Shown here piece after piece: positions 35,126 to 44,588 of a DNA stretch of 64,000 nucleotides (position 1 is its first letter; each line of letters begins with the position of its first letter). Position numbers and translations under genes: made by a program. The notes under the pieces were generated by a model, which ran no database searches, had not been told where the DNA came from, and was given only the letters and a program-made list of their open reading frames with translations. This DNA comes from Kribbella italica (lineage in GTDB: Bacteria; Actinomycetota; Actinomycetes; Propionibacteriales; Kribbellaceae), in the NCBI RefSeq assembly GCF_014205135.1, contig NZ_JACHMY010000001.1, positions 2,728,001-2,792,000 on the forward strand. The letters run 5' to 3'.

Positions 35126-36153
35126 CGCGCCCCCAGCTTCACGAGTCCCTGCGCCACCGCGGAGATGGCGTCGACGCTGTGGATCGACGGATCCATCGCC
35201 TGACCCGGTACGACGATGAACCGGTCGTTGCGCACGGCATCCAACCGCGAGGTGAGCGGGTCGTGCTTCAGGAACTCGATCTTCTCCTTGGCCGTGTCCC
35301 CCGGGTAGCCGCGGGTCAGGTCGGCCAGCACGATCACGTCCGGGTCGCGCGCCACGATCTCGTCCCAGCTGACCTCGGGCCACTTGGTCGACGCGTCGTC
35401 GAACAGGTTCTTCGCCCCCAGCATCTCGCTCACCGTCTGCGGCAGCCCGCCCGGACCGGCCACCGAAGGCGTTCTCGACGACGCCGCGGTCGAGTAGAAC
35501 CACACCAGCCGCGGCGTGCCCTCGACCTGCTCCGCGAGCTTGCGGCCCTGGTCGACGACGGCCTGCTGCTCGGCGACCAGCCTCTCGCCGGCGTCGCGCA
35601 CGCCGAAGATCCGCGCGATCGCCCTGATCTCGTCGAACAGCATCTCGAACTTCGCGCCCCCCGCGACCGACGCATGGTAGGTGCAGTCGAACTCGGTCAG
35701 GTACGTCGGTACGCCGAGCTTGTGCAACTCGGCCCGCTCCCCCGCGTTCTGCGCGGTGAAGAACGACGCGAACGACGAGTAGACGAAGTCCGGCTGGGCC
35801 GCCAGCAGCGTCTCGTGCTTCAGCAGCCCCTTGCTGAGCAGCGGAATCTTCCGGTACGCCGCGGCGATGTCGGCCGGTACCGGATCGGTCTCGTACGCCG
35901 TACCGACCAGCCGGTCGGCCAGTCCGAGCCGGATCATGATCTCGGTCGCGGACTGGTTGAGCGACACCGCACGCGTCGGTACCCGTTGGACGGTTACCTG
36001 CGACTTGCAGTTGTCGTAGCTGAGCGGGTACGTCGTCGTACCGGATGTCGTCCCGGCCGCCGCGCCCGCGGCCGGAACCGATGCCTCACCGCAACCGGAC
36101 AGCACGAACGCCAGTCCGGCCGTCATCGTAACGACAATCGTTTTCATCTTCAC
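35122..36153 (-). CDS. Metal-chelate ABC transporter substrate-binding lipoprotein (FecB/BtuF-like)
   Basis: 343 aa. Lipobox LSGC (Cys21). The type III periplasmic-binding fold is visible: RVPTRAVSLNQSATEIMIRLGLADRLVGTA (quoted: SLNQSATEIMIRLGL), AAQPDFVYSSFASFF, a long interdomain helix near 185-215, WDEIVARDPDVIVLAD, and a C-terminal HSVDAISAV. The start is the GTG at 36153 or the ATG at 36147; neither has a good ribosome-binding site. First gene of the operon. The 297-bp divergent space upstream holds no cobalamin riboswitch or Fur/IdeR-like box that I can recognise. Confidence 0.92.
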   Translation of the reverse strand: MKMKTIVVTMTAGLAFVLSGCGEASVPAAGAAAGTTSGTTTYPLSYDNCKSQVTVQRVPTRAVSLNQSATEIMIRLGLADRLVGTAYETDPVPADIAAAYRKIPLLSKGLLKHETLLAAQPDFVYSSFASFFTAQNAGERAELHKLGVPTYLTEFDCTYHASVAGGAKFEMLFDEIRAIARIFGVRDAGERLVAEQQAVVDQGRKLAEQVEGTPRLVWFYSTAASSRTPSVAGPGGLPQTVSEMLGAKNLFDDASTKWPEVSWDEIVARDPDVIVLADLTRGYPGDTAKEKIEFLKHDPLTSRLDAVRNDRFIVVPGQAMDPSIHSVDAISAVAQGLVKLGAR

Positions 36154-36450
36154 GACCAGGAGCGTAACAGAACAGCTTCCCGTCCCTGGCGGCTCCGGCG
36201 GCCTTGCTGATGATCAGTTCTGAAACACCTGCCGGCTCACCACGACGGTCTGCCGGGACGGCAGGCTGACCAGCATCGCCGCCAGGTGATGCGTAAACGT
36301 CGTCGTGGTGCAGCAGTCGCCCCTTGCACACGGCCGTTCAACCGATCGACGGCCGACCGACGACGAACGGTTGACGCGGGCACCCCCGCCGCGCGGTTAG
36401 ATTCCTCGCATCGTGCCGGCGCACCGTGCGCCCTAGTGGAGGAACCTCAG

Positions 36451-37935
36451 ATGCGTAGGACGCTCGTTCTCGCCCTGTGTGCCGCGGTCGCGGCCGCAGC
36501 AGTCCCGGCCGTGTCGATGACGGCGGCGCGGGACGTCTCGGCCGCGCCGCGGCCGGCCGCAAGCCCGAGTCCTGTGCACTGGAGTCCGTGCCCGCCTGAC
36601 GTGGTGCAGTACGTTCCGCTCGAGTGCGCGACGCTGGGCGTACCGCTGGACTACAGCAAGCCGGACGGCCGGCAGATCGAGGTCGCCATCACCCGGGTGA
36701 AGAGCAAGAACCCGGCGCAGCGCCGCGGCGTACTGCTGACCAATCCGGGTGGCCCCGGGATCTCCGGCCTCGACTTCCCGGGCCTGCTGGCCGCGCTCGG
36801 ACTGCCCAAGAGCGTGCTCGACACCTACGACCTGATCGGCATGGACCCGCGCGGCATCGGACGCAGTACGCCGGTGAGCTGCGGCTTCACCGCTGAGCAG
36901 GAGCGCCGGGGTCTGTTCGCGAAGTACGCGCACAGCTCGGCCGATGTCGTCCGTGAGTCGGCGTACGCGCAGAAGATCGCCAACCAGTGCGCCACCTCGA
37001 AGACCGCGTCGCTGCTGCCGTACATCACCACTGCGAACACCGCGCGCGACATGGACCGGATCCGCGAGGCGCTGGGCGAGCAGAAGATCTCGTACTTCGG
37101 TGGTTCCTACGGCAGCTACCTCGGTGCCGTGTACACCACACTGTTCCCGAACCAGAGCGACCGGATCGTGATCGACAGCGTGCTCGGGCCCAAGGGGTAC
37201 GACGAGACGGCGATGCGGCAGTTCGCCCGCGGACTGGCGGACCGGTTCCCGGACTTCGCGAAGTTCGTGGTGGCGCATCCGGAGTACCGGCTGGGCACGA
37301 CTCCGCTGCAGGTGAAAGCGAAGTTCTTCGAGCTCGCACGCAAGCTGCGAGCCGAGCCCGCAGTGAACATGGACGAGACCGCGTTCAGGGTCGCCGCGTT
37401 CGAGGCGCTGTACGCCGATGCGAGCATGCCGCAACTGGCCAAGCTCTGGCAGGACATCGACGCCGGCAACCCGGTCGCGCCGCCGCAGACCTACGGCGAC
37501 AACGCCATGTCCGGCCGCCTGCACGTGATCTGCGGCGACAGCCGCTGGCCGACGTCGGTCAGCGCGTACCAGCGCGACGCCCTGGTCGACCGGATCAGGT
37601 ACCCGATGCTCGGCGGAGCCTCCGCCAACATCGGCCCGTGCGCCTTCTGGCCGAACCAGCACCCCGAGCCGCCGGTGAAGATCACCAGCCACGGCCCCTC
37701 GAACGTCCTCGTGGTCCAGAACGAGCGCGACCCCGGAACGCCCCTGACCGGCGCGCGGAAAACCCGGCAAGCCCTCGGCCACCGGGCCAGGATGATCACG
37801 GTCGACGCGGGCGGCCACGGTGTCTACCCCTTCACCCCCAGCACGTGCGCGAAGACCGCAGTCGACGCATTCCTTGTCGAAGGCAAGCTTCCGGCGCGCG
37901 ACCTGGCGTGCCTGGTGGAGCCGAGGAAGAAATAG
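36451..37935 (+). CDS. Secreted TAP-type serine peptidase (alpha/beta hydrolase)
   Basis: 494 aa from the ATG at 36451 with GGAGGAA upstream; an open frame extends further 5' without support. Signal peptide ends near residue 33. The catalytic Ser is in FGGSYGSYLG (about 220), Asp in NERDPGTPL and His in DAGGHGVYP; the conserved opening is LTNPGGPGISG and DLIGMDPRGIGRS. These match Streptomyces tripeptidyl aminopeptidases and related SlpD/E-like enzymes, with the TAP-like C-terminal domain. It would release N-terminal tripeptides or act on esters outside the cell. A TTGACG/TTAGAT pair about 60 bp upstream could be a promoter, though the 20-bp spacing is long. A terminator follows. Confidence 0.92.
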   Translation: MRRTLVLALCAAVAAAAVPAVSMTAARDVSAAPRPAASPSPVHWSPCPPDVVQYVPLECATLGVPLDYSKPDGRQIEVAITRVKSKNPAQRRGVLLTNPGGPGISGLDFPGLLAALGLPKSVLDTYDLIGMDPRGIGRSTPVSCGFTAEQERRGLFAKYAHSSADVVRESAYAQKIANQCATSKTASLLPYITTANTARDMDRIREALGEQKISYFGGSYGSYLGAVYTTLFPNQSDRIVIDSVLGPKGYDETAMRQFARGLADRFPDFAKFVVAHPEYRLGTTPLQVKAKFFELARKLRAEPAVNMDETAFRVAAFEALYADASMPQLAKLWQDIDAGNPVAPPQTYGDNAMSGRLHVICGDSRWPTSVSAYQRDALVDRIRYPMLGGASANIGPCAFWPNQHPEPPVKITSHGPSNVLVVQNERDPGTPLTGARKTRQALGHRARMITVDAGGHGVYPFTPSTCAKTAVDAFLVEGKLPARDLACLVEPRKK

Positions 37936-37952
37936 CCCGCCAAGGATGCAGC

Positions 37953-37990
37953 GCGCACCGGGCACGGTCCCTGGGATCTGCCCGGTGCGC
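37953..37990 (+). terminator. Hairpin terminator after the peptidase gene
   Basis: GCGCACCGGGCA and its perfect complement around a 14-base loop, 17 bp past the stop codon. The loop can itself fold (TCCC/GGGA). No U-tract, as is normal for this kind of genome. Confidence 0.75.
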
Positions 37991-38147
37991 GGATCATGAA
38001 CCCTGGCTGCTCAACGCCCATGATCTGCAGCAGAGTCCGCACGCGCACGTCGTTTGCTGCTGCCTTACCGGTTCCCCACCGAAGGCGATCCAATCGTGGC
38101 GATCCGTCGCCCGATCGCCGGGCCAGGTCTCGTAGGGGCGAAATCCT

Positions 38148-38859
38148 TCAGCTGGAGGATCCGGCGGGCTCATCGCTGTCGCTCCCGGAGCCCAGCCCAT
38201 AGCGTGTCAGCGCGGCGACCAGCCGGCCTTGTTCTTGTGCTTCGACCAGGTCGGTCGCGACGGTGCGGAGCTTGGTGTTGGAGTTCTGGGAGCCGCGGAT
38301 CAAGACCAGCTGTGCGATCTCGGCGTTGATTCCGTAGCGGCGCATCACGATGCCCTGGGCCTGGCCGATGACTGTTCGGGTGCCGAGCGCGGTCTGCAAC
38401 TGCTCGATCAGTGAGGCTGTCGAACGCATCAGGCTTGACGGAAAACAATCCGAACGCCGCACTCAGGTCGTTGCTGGTTGGCAACGGCAACCACACGGTA
38501 CTGCGATAGCCGACCGCGAGAGCGGCCTGGGAGAACCGTGGCCACCGCGGGTCGGTCGCGGTATCGCGAACACGGTGCGGCTCGCCATAGGTGAGAACCT
38601 GCGAGACCGGCCCGGCTACCCCCAGCATCGCATCGAACAGCGCTGTCCCGGTCACCTCGTCGTGCTCGTCGCTGCCCGTCCCGGCGACCAACTCCGGCCC
38701 GTTGCGGCCATTGACCACGATCACCGCCTTCGAACAGTCCTGGACCGTGGCGACGATCCGTCGACCGAACCGCTCCAGTACCGCGGCGACATCGTCGCCG
38801 TCCACCAGCCGCCCGACCTCAGCGAGCTCCTGCGCCACCGACAAGAGGTCGTCCGTCAT
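38148..38859 (-). pseudogene. GAF-ANTAR regulator, broken between domains
   Basis: The 5' part (start 38859, MTDDLLSVAQELAEVGRLVD) encodes a GAF domain (ERFGRRIVATVQDCSKAVIVV, VGYRSTVWLPLP). After FSVKPDAF the sense passes to another frame, which encodes the ANTAR RNA-binding domain (LQTALGTRTVIGQAQGIVM, RRYGINAEIAQLVLI) to the stop at 38148. About 30-40 residues that normally link the domains are missing as well, so this is a deletion with frame change rather than a simple sequencing slip. GAF-ANTAR proteins act as antiterminators; this copy is probably inactive. Confidence 0.7.
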
Positions 38860-38895
38860 CGCCGTCTTCCCTGCTGTCCGTCCGTTCAGAGGATG

Positions 38896-39942
38896 CCTGC
38901 GCGCCAGGCACGCTACACCGAGCGGCCCCCCGCCCGCGGACTCTCGATCCACAAGGACGCTGACCCCAGATGGCAGGGAAGGTCCACTCTTCGCCGACTC
39001 ACAGGGATCGACGTTCACCATCTCGTGAGCGTCGGGCTGCCGGGCCGCACCATCAGGACGGTCACGCAGCTTGGTGCGGGCCTGGACAACATCGCCTACG
39101 AGGTGAACCGCGAGCTCGTGGTTCGCATCGCCCGCGAACCAGATTCGGTACGACGGGAAGGTGCCCTGCTGGCCCGAGTCGGCGAGATGAGTCCGCTGCC
39201 GGTGCCCGAGCCGCTCTTCGTCCTGGCCGAGGACAACTGCCTGGGCTACCGGAAGGTCAGCGGTACACCCCTGATCCAGTTGCCGATCGTCGACCGAGCG
39301 CCGTACGCCGCTTCCGTCGGCTCGGAGCTCGGGAGGTTTCTCACCGTGCCGCAGACGTCGGGCACCGATCGATGGGACGGCCTGGTCAGCATCGACGACG
39401 AACCGCCGGCGGACTGGCGCGACCAAGCAGCCGAGCACTTCGCCGAAGTTGCCGAAGTCCTGACACCCGGCCCGCAGCGCAGGATCGAGTCGTTCCTGCG
39501 CGCCCCACTGCCGAGCCAGGCGCAGGAGCTGGCCTTCTCACACAACGACCTCGGCATCGAACACGTTCTGGTTGCCCCCGGCACCGGCAAGGTCACTGGC
39601 GTCATCGACTGGTCCGACGCCGCCGTCTGCGATCCAGCGCGCGACTTCGGCCTGATCCTCCGCGACTTGGGTCCTGCGGCCCTCGACGTGGCACTCGGTC
39701 AGCACCCGACGGGCGGTCGCCTCCGCGACCGCGCCCGCTTCTACGCCGGCTGCTCGCTGCTCGAAGACCTTCACTACGGCCTCGAAACCGATCGCCCGCT
39801 GTACGTCCACAAGTCACTGAACCAAGAACCACAGCCCGCAGAACCGAAGCAACACCTCCCGCTGACGTCCCGAGCCCGCGCATGCCCGCGCCGATTTGTG
39901 GGTACAGCGAGTCGCCGACAGCGATCGAAAGGATTCACGTGA
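38896..39942 (+). CDS. Aminoglycoside/macrolide phosphotransferase-family protein
   Basis: At most 348 aa; the true start is unclear (ATG 38896, or a GTG at 39025 that would drop the first 43 residues). The kinase fold is visible: QLGAGLDNIAYEVN (glycine-rich loop), LVVRIAREPDS (Lys/Arg strand), LAFSHNDLGIEHVLV (catalytic Asp) and VTGVIDWSDAAVCDPARDFG (metal-binding DFG-like; quoted VIDWSD). The final ~35 residues are compositionally odd, but the stop overlaps the next gene's GTG (GTGA), which argues that this frame is translated. Divergent from the broken GAF-ANTAR gene. The substrate is unknown. Confidence 0.7.
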   Translation, partial: PARQARYTERPPARGLSIHKDADPRWQGRSTLRRLTGIDVHHLVSVGLPGRTIRTVTQLGAGLDNIAYEVNRELVVRIAREPDSVRREGALLARVGEMSPLPVPEPLFVLAEDNCLGYRKVSGTPLIQLPIVDRAPYAASVGSELGRFLTVPQTSGTDRWDGLVSIDDEPPADWRDQAAEHFAEVAEVLTPGPQRRIESFLRAPLPSQAQELAFSHNDLGIEHVLVAPGTGKVTGVIDWSDAAVCDPARDFGLILRDLGPAALDVALGQHPTGGRLRDRARFYAGCSLLEDLHYGLETDRPLYVHKSLNQEPQPAEPKQHLPLTSRARACPRRFVGTASRRQRSKGFT

Positions 39943-40757
39943 GCAAGGTCTGGTTCATCACGGGGGCATCGAAGGGCTTCGGCCGCGAGTGGGCCGAGGC
40001 CGCCCTCGAGCGGAACGACCAGGTGGCCGCGACCGCGCGCAAACCGGAGACGTTGGACGCCCTCGTCGACAAGTACGGCGACAACGTCCTGCCACTCGAA
40101 CTCGACGTCACCGACCGAGCCGCAGCCCAGGGAGCCGTGCAACAGGCCGCCGAGCACTTCGGCCGGCTCGATGTCGTGATCAACAACGCCGGCTACGGAC
40201 ACTTCGGCATGGTCGAGGAACTCACTGAGGACGAACTGCGCAACCAGTTGGAGACCAACCTGTTCGGAGCGGTCTGGGTGACCCAGGCCGCGCTACCGAT
40301 CATGCGCGAGCAGCAGTCTGGCCACATCATCCAGGTGTCCAGCATCGGCGGCATCAGCGCCTTCCCGAGCGTCGGCGCCTACCACGCGTCCAAGTGGGCC
40401 CTGGAGGGCCTGTCGCAATCCCTCGCCCAAGAGGTCGCCGGCCTCGGCATCCACGTCACGCTGATCGAACCGGGTGGATTCTCCACCGACTGGTCCGGCC
40501 CGTCCGCCGTCCACAGCGACGAGAACCCCGCGTACGACGACGTCCGCGAGGCCGCCAAGAACCGCCCGTCGGCCGCGTCACCGGGTGACCCGACAGCCAC
40601 TCGCGGGCCGATCCTGAAGATCGTCGACGCCGACGAACCACCGCTCCGGGTCTTCTTCGGCAAGGCACCGTTGTCGATAGCAACCAAGGACTACGAGTCC
40701 CGCCTCGCCACCTGGAACGAGTGGCAGCCGGTCTCAGAGCAAGCCCAGGGGTCGTAG
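39939..40757 (+). CDS. Classical short-chain dehydrogenase/reductase
   Basis: 272 aa from the GTG at 39939, AAAGGA upstream. TGASKGFG (about 9-16), NNAGYGHFG, catalytic Ser in VSSIGG, Tyr and Lys in AYHASKWALEG, and PGGFSTDW. It resembles the SDR group acting on oxidised hydrocarbons and sterol-like substrates with NADP. First of three closely spaced rightward genes (SDR, EthD-like, epoxide-hydrolase-like), suggesting a small oxidative catabolic operon; the substrate is unknown. Confidence 0.92.
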   Translation: MSKVWFITGASKGFGREWAEAALERNDQVAATARKPETLDALVDKYGDNVLPLELDVTDRAAAQGAVQQAAEHFGRLDVVINNAGYGHFGMVEELTEDELRNQLETNLFGAVWVTQAALPIMREQQSGHIIQVSSIGGISAFPSVGAYHASKWALEGLSQSLAQEVAGLGIHVTLIEPGGFSTDWSGPSAVHSDENPAYDDVREAAKNRPSAASPGDPTATRGPILKIVDADEPPLRVFFGKAPLSIATKDYESRLATWNEWQPVSEQAQGS

Positions 40758-40783
40758 AAGCCGTACCGATTCGAGGAGGCACC

Positions 40784-41092
40784 ATGACCGCGCGACTGGT
40801 GATCGCCTACGGGCACCCCGACGACACCGCCGCATTCGAGGACTACTACACCAACACCCACATCCCGTACGCCGGCGAACACATGCCAGGCGTCCGCGAC
40901 TTCCAGAACTCCCGCGTCACCGCCACCGTCGACGGCGGCCGACCGCCGTACTACCGCATCTCGCACCTGACCTACGACGACCTCCCCGCACTGCACGAGG
41001 CCATCGGGTCCGAGGGCGGCCGTTCGACCATCGCCGACCTCGACAACTTCGCCACCGGCGGCGTCACCCTGCTCATCGTCGAGGACGACTGA
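40784..41092 (+). CDS. EthD-family protein
   Basis: 102 aa, the normal size. A perfect GAGGAGG (40773-40779) four bases before the ATG fixes the start. Family features are the N-terminal strand LVIAYGHPDD, FEDYYTNTHIPYAGEHMPG with the conserved His, and the ferredoxin-like C-terminus. EthD-like proteins act with oxidative degradation systems such as ether-cleaving P450s, often as small dimeric enzymes or helpers. Its exact role here is unknown. Confidence 0.88.
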   Translation: MTARLVIAYGHPDDTAAFEDYYTNTHIPYAGEHMPGVRDFQNSRVTATVDGGRPPYYRISHLTYDDLPALHEAIGSEGGRSTIADLDNFATGGVTLLIVEDD

Positions 41093-41134
41093 TGAGGCCC
41101 CGCAGCCGGACAACGTCGGCGGACAGGCGGCGCC

Positions 41135-41980
41135 ATGGCTGAGATCGTCCAAACAGACGTCCGGGTTCGCGACGCGCAGCTGCACCTTCGATCCGTCGCC
41201 GGCACCGGTCCCGAGATCCTGATCGTGCACGGCTGGCCGGAATCCTCGGTGGCCTGGGTGCCGATCCTCGAACGCGCCGCCGCCGACGGAGCAACGGTGC
41301 ACGCCGTGGATCTGCCCGGAATCGGAGGTTCGACCCGCGGCAGTACCAACGCCACCAAGCACGACCTCGCGCAGCTGCTCGCCGAACTCGCCCACGAACT
41401 CGGCTGGCAGCACCCACGCCTCGTCGGCCACGACATCGGCGGAATGGTTGCCTACGCCGCCTTACGCGCGGCGCCGATCTTCGAGCGAGTCGCCATCTGC
41501 AACACCGTCATCCCCGGCGTACCGCCGTGGAACAACGTCTACGGGAACCCGCACATCTTCCACTTCCACTTCCACGCCGTCCCCGGCCTGCCCGAACAAC
41601 TGGTCACCGGCCGCGAACGAGCCTACTTCGACTGGTTCCTCGACCTGCTCTCCGACGACCCGGCCCGGATCTCCGACGAGTACCGCGACCACTTCGCCGC
41701 CGCCTACGCGACCAGCGAAGCACTGACCACCGGATTCGACTGGTACCGAGCCCTCCCCGACGACGCCGAACACAACGCCGCGAACACAAGCCCGATCGAC
41801 ACCCCCGTCCTGTACCTCCGCGGCGACGCCGACCCCGTCGACGTCGCCGAGTACCTCGACGGATTCACAACAGCCGGCCTGCGCGACGTCCAATCCACCG
41901 TCATACCGCACTCAGGCCACTCAGCATCTCTCGAATCCCCGGACGCCTTGTGGCAGGCCATCGCAACCTTCGCCCGATGA
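41135..41980 (+). CDS. Epoxide-hydrolase-like alpha/beta hydrolase
   Basis: 281 aa. Oxyanion motif HGWPESS (about 33-39), nucleophile elbow GHDIGG (about 102-107) with Asp instead of Ser, which marks the epoxide hydrolase/haloalkane dehalogenase branch, a cap domain around 135-210, Asp in LRGDADPVD and His in HSGHSASLE. It would open an epoxide or split a C-halogen bond; an epoxide is more likely from the HGWP motif. 42 bp after the EthD-like gene and probably in the same transcript. Confidence 0.88.
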   Translation: MAEIVQTDVRVRDAQLHLRSVAGTGPEILIVHGWPESSVAWVPILERAAADGATVHAVDLPGIGGSTRGSTNATKHDLAQLLAELAHELGWQHPRLVGHDIGGMVAYAALRAAPIFERVAICNTVIPGVPPWNNVYGNPHIFHFHFHAVPGLPEQLVTGRERAYFDWFLDLLSDDPARISDEYRDHFAAAYATSEALTTGFDWYRALPDDAEHNAANTSPIDTPVLYLRGDADPVDVAEYLDGFTTAGLRDVQSTVIPHSGHSASLESPDALWQAIATFAR

Positions 41981-42048
41981 GACAACCCGACACACAATGA
42001 CCGTCGCCGTGGCACCGCAGAAGATGGCGGCTCCGACGTGCACCACCA

Positions 42049-42410
42049 TCACGTACGACGCACAAACGCGGGCTGATGTGTCATCAGCCCGCCGATCTCA
42101 GTGACCCGCTGCTCGACCTCGGCCCGAGGCTCCGCCTTGGCAGCCCGCTGGTCGGCCTCGCGCCGGCGCCGCTCCTGCTCACCACGCCAATGCTCAACCT
42201 CGGCCGACTGCACCCGGTGTTCGGCTTGCAACTGCTGTACCTCGGCGACGGCGGGGGCGAAGACAACGGGTCCAGGACCGTAGGTATGGCCTGGGCGCGA
42301 CGACCGCCGTCGCGGGTGTAGATCCAGAGGGTTTCCTCTTGGTACGGCGTCATGTTCAGGTCCGGGTGCAGCTTCTTCCGGTGGGAGGTACCCGAGCCCT
42401 GCGCGTTGCA
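42049..42410 (-). pseudogene. Coiled-coil protein remnant with a frameshift
   Basis: The only content I can suggest in the 492-bp gap between the hydrolase and the kinase. In one frame, protein-like sequence TSHRKKLHPDLNMTPYQEE, LWIYTRDGGRRAQAIPTV; in the next frame it continues AVAEVQQLQAEHRVQSAEVE, HWRGEQERRRREAD, a charged coiled coil that ends at 42049. The two pieces would join near 42270 with a 1-base change. No start codon with ribosome-binding site and no family is recognised, so this is tentative. Confidence 0.3.
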
Positions 42411-42472
42411 ACTGCCTGCGATTTCCTCCAGGACCTTCCTCTTCCGCCAGCATTGGTATATTGCTGACCACA

Positions 42473-43516
42473 ATGCCTGAGCTCACAGTCGGTCAGTTGA
42501 ACACCGAGGCCAGCCACTATTGGAACGGCCCAGCGTGGGGCTGGAAAAGGCTGTGGATCACTCCGGGCGGCGTGCAGGACGCCGTGCGCAGGCGCTACGG
42601 AATTGCCGCGGACTCGGCGACCTTCCTCGCTGCCGGGATGCTGAACCAATCGTGGCGAATCTCCTCCGCAGACGGTGATTTCGTCCTGCGGGTGACCCGC
42701 GCCGATCGTACTCGAGAGCAAATCGAGTACGAACACAGTCTGACCACCGAACTGCACAAGAGCATCGTCGTTGTGATTCCGCCGGAGCCTGGACTGGACC
42801 ATGGGACGTTACAGGAGTGGCAGAACCGCCCGGTGTCGCTCTTCCGGTATGTCGATGGCATCCCGGGTACCGAACTGCGGGCCGAGACCCGCATGTCGGC
42901 CGTTGCGGACGTATTAGGCCAGATCCATCACCGGACAGCCATTCTCCGCTGGCCGCAAAGGACTGGGTTCCGTTCGGTAAGGGATGAGCCACGCTGGGTC
43001 TGGAAGAAGTTCGAAGCAACCCTCAGGCAGGCACTCGGCACTACGGACGTCGGCCGGTCCTTCGAGGTGATCGACTCGGCCGTGACGGAACTCGACGTCT
43101 GGCTCGATGCCGCATGGCGCACCGGGGATCTCGGTTCCGAAGCGGTCATTCACGGGGACTTCAACAACCGCAACATCCTTTTCCAGGATGGCGTACCGGC
43201 GGCGAGCCTTTGCGCAGTCATCGACTGGGACGACTGCTGCGTGAACCCACTCGCGTGGGAACTCGCCCAAGTAGCCTTCCGGACCGGCGAGTACGACGTA
43301 AAGGGCTTCTGCGACGTCTATGTTGATGCCGGTGGTCCGGTCGAAACAAGGGACATCGAACTGCTCAGCAATTTCGCTGTGATGGGAGAACTGTCCGAGC
43401 TCGAGTGGACCGTCGACGATGGAATCGTAGGTCCACGCGCTGCAGAGCAGGTGCAAGAGGTCGCGGCGACTATTATCGCCATTCAACAACGTACGCAGGA
43501 GATCCGCACTTCCTGA
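42473..43516 (+). CDS. Aminoglycoside phosphotransferase-family kinase
   Basis: 347 aa from the ATG at 42473. A TATATT sits 14 bases before the ATG and no ribosome-binding site is present, so a leaderless transcript is likely. Kinase elements are FLAAGMLNQSWRI (glycine-loop region), FVLRVTR, catalytic VIHGDFNNRNILF (HGDxxxxN) and metal-binding AVIDWDD. Codon use is less GC-extreme than in neighbouring genes (more A/T third positions), which with the flanking debris suggests later arrival. It could phosphorylate an aminoglycoside, homoserine-like or other small alcohol; not determinable here. Confidence 0.85.
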   Translation: MPELTVGQLNTEASHYWNGPAWGWKRLWITPGGVQDAVRRRYGIAADSATFLAAGMLNQSWRISSADGDFVLRVTRADRTREQIEYEHSLTTELHKSIVVVIPPEPGLDHGTLQEWQNRPVSLFRYVDGIPGTELRAETRMSAVADVLGQIHHRTAILRWPQRTGFRSVRDEPRWVWKKFEATLRQALGTTDVGRSFEVIDSAVTELDVWLDAAWRTGDLGSEAVIHGDFNNRNILFQDGVPAASLCAVIDWDDCCVNPLAWELAQVAFRTGEYDVKGFCDVYVDAGGPVETRDIELLSNFAVMGELSELEWTVDDGIVGPRAAEQVQEVAATIIAIQQRTQEIRTS

Positions 43517-43615
43517 AAGCTGCGACCCACAGCATCTCACATCCCAGGGACTGGGCCGTGATGATGATGAGCAACAAAGATCTGCAAATTCGCCCGCTGC
43601 TCGCTTCGGCTAAAG

Positions 43616-43737
43616 CTATGAGGCGCCCGAGCACGGTACCGAGTCGCCGTCGAACGCGGACCACAATCTCGCATAGGACCGCCGGCTGCCACCAACTGGT
43701 TGTGCGTCCCCTGCTCGACGATGATCCCTTGATGCAT
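43616..43737 (-). pseudogene. ABC exporter C-terminal tail relic
   Basis: In one frame HQGIIVEQGTHNQLVAAGG, the nearly invariant end of exporter-type ABC ATPases; a base change later the next frame gives SYARLWSAFDGDSV, the usual continuation before the stop. No Walker motifs or membrane domain remain. Part of the debris between 43.5 and 44.6 kb; I see nothing else certain in 43517-43994. Confidence 0.55.
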
Positions 43738-43994
43738 CGACAAGCCCCGCCAGCCAACTAGAAGCGTCGAGGGCCGTCCTGAGCTGCTGCTCGCTCCGGA
43801 CTTGAACTCGCCCAAGACATGCGACGGCCGGCCCCACCGCCCTTCTCATTTCGATCGGAAGGTCCAACTCGCAAGCTGTGTTGCCCATCAGGCCGTTGGC
43901 CGCCGCTGGTCCGTGCCTTGGACCGCGCCCTCACCTACCTCGATCAGGCCTTCGCTCGAGGAGATGAAGGGCACGCGATCGCTCCTAGCGAGTG

Positions 43995-44573
43995 CTACCG
44001 GTCTTCGCCGGAGCGTTGGACTGCCCGTGTCGAGTGATACTCCTGCGGCTTGAGGATCCTCACTACCTCGCCTGCTTGTCCCGATTCCAGCAGGTCAGCC
44101 ACCACCCTCGCTACATCCTCGGGTGGTATTGGTGGGTCGGTCTGCCGCTGCTGCTCCGGGGTCAGCTCCGCCCACTCGACCAGGGCTCGGTCCAGTCCGA
44201 TCCAACCGGGTACAACGGCCATCACCCGGACGTCCGTGCGGTCGCCGAGGCTCGCGGTGAACCGCCGAACTCCCGCCTTGGCCGCGCCGTACTCGGGTGA
44301 TCCGTAGGACATGTCACCGAGTCCGCCGCTCGACCCGATGCCGACTACCGCGCCCCGGTTCTCAGCCAACTCCGGCCACAGGCGCTGGGTGAGCAACATG
44401 GGTGCGATCAGGTTGAGCGTGAGCGCCGACAGCCAGACGTCTGGCACCGACTCCGGGTACTGCTCGCCGGGCAACCAGCCACCGGCGTTGCTCACCAAGC
44501 CACCGAGATCGCCGAGGGCAAGCAGCTCGTCTGCGTCGCCGTCGATACCAGCCCGAGTCGACAGTTCAGCCAC
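43995..44573 (-). pseudogene. Short-chain dehydrogenase lacking its N-terminus
   Basis: 192 aa. VSNAGG, IGSSGGLGD (catalytic Ser), YGSPEYGAAKAG (Tyr/Lys) and VVPGWIG are present, but the TGxxxGxG cofactor loop and first two strands are missing; the frame begins with unrelated sequence just after the stop of the FG-GAP/ricin gene. A truncated, probably inactive copy whose 5' end was lost in a rearrangement. Confidence 0.65.
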
Positions 44574-44588
44574 CCAACTCCAGGCAGT

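Noticed and set aside
36154..36450. Possible cobalamin riboswitch or Fur/IdeR box before the metal-chelate uptake operon
   Set aside because: No B12-box core (GCCACTG) or TTAGGTTAGGC-like iron box could be found; a CTGATGATCAG palindrome at 36207-36217 is too short to interpret.
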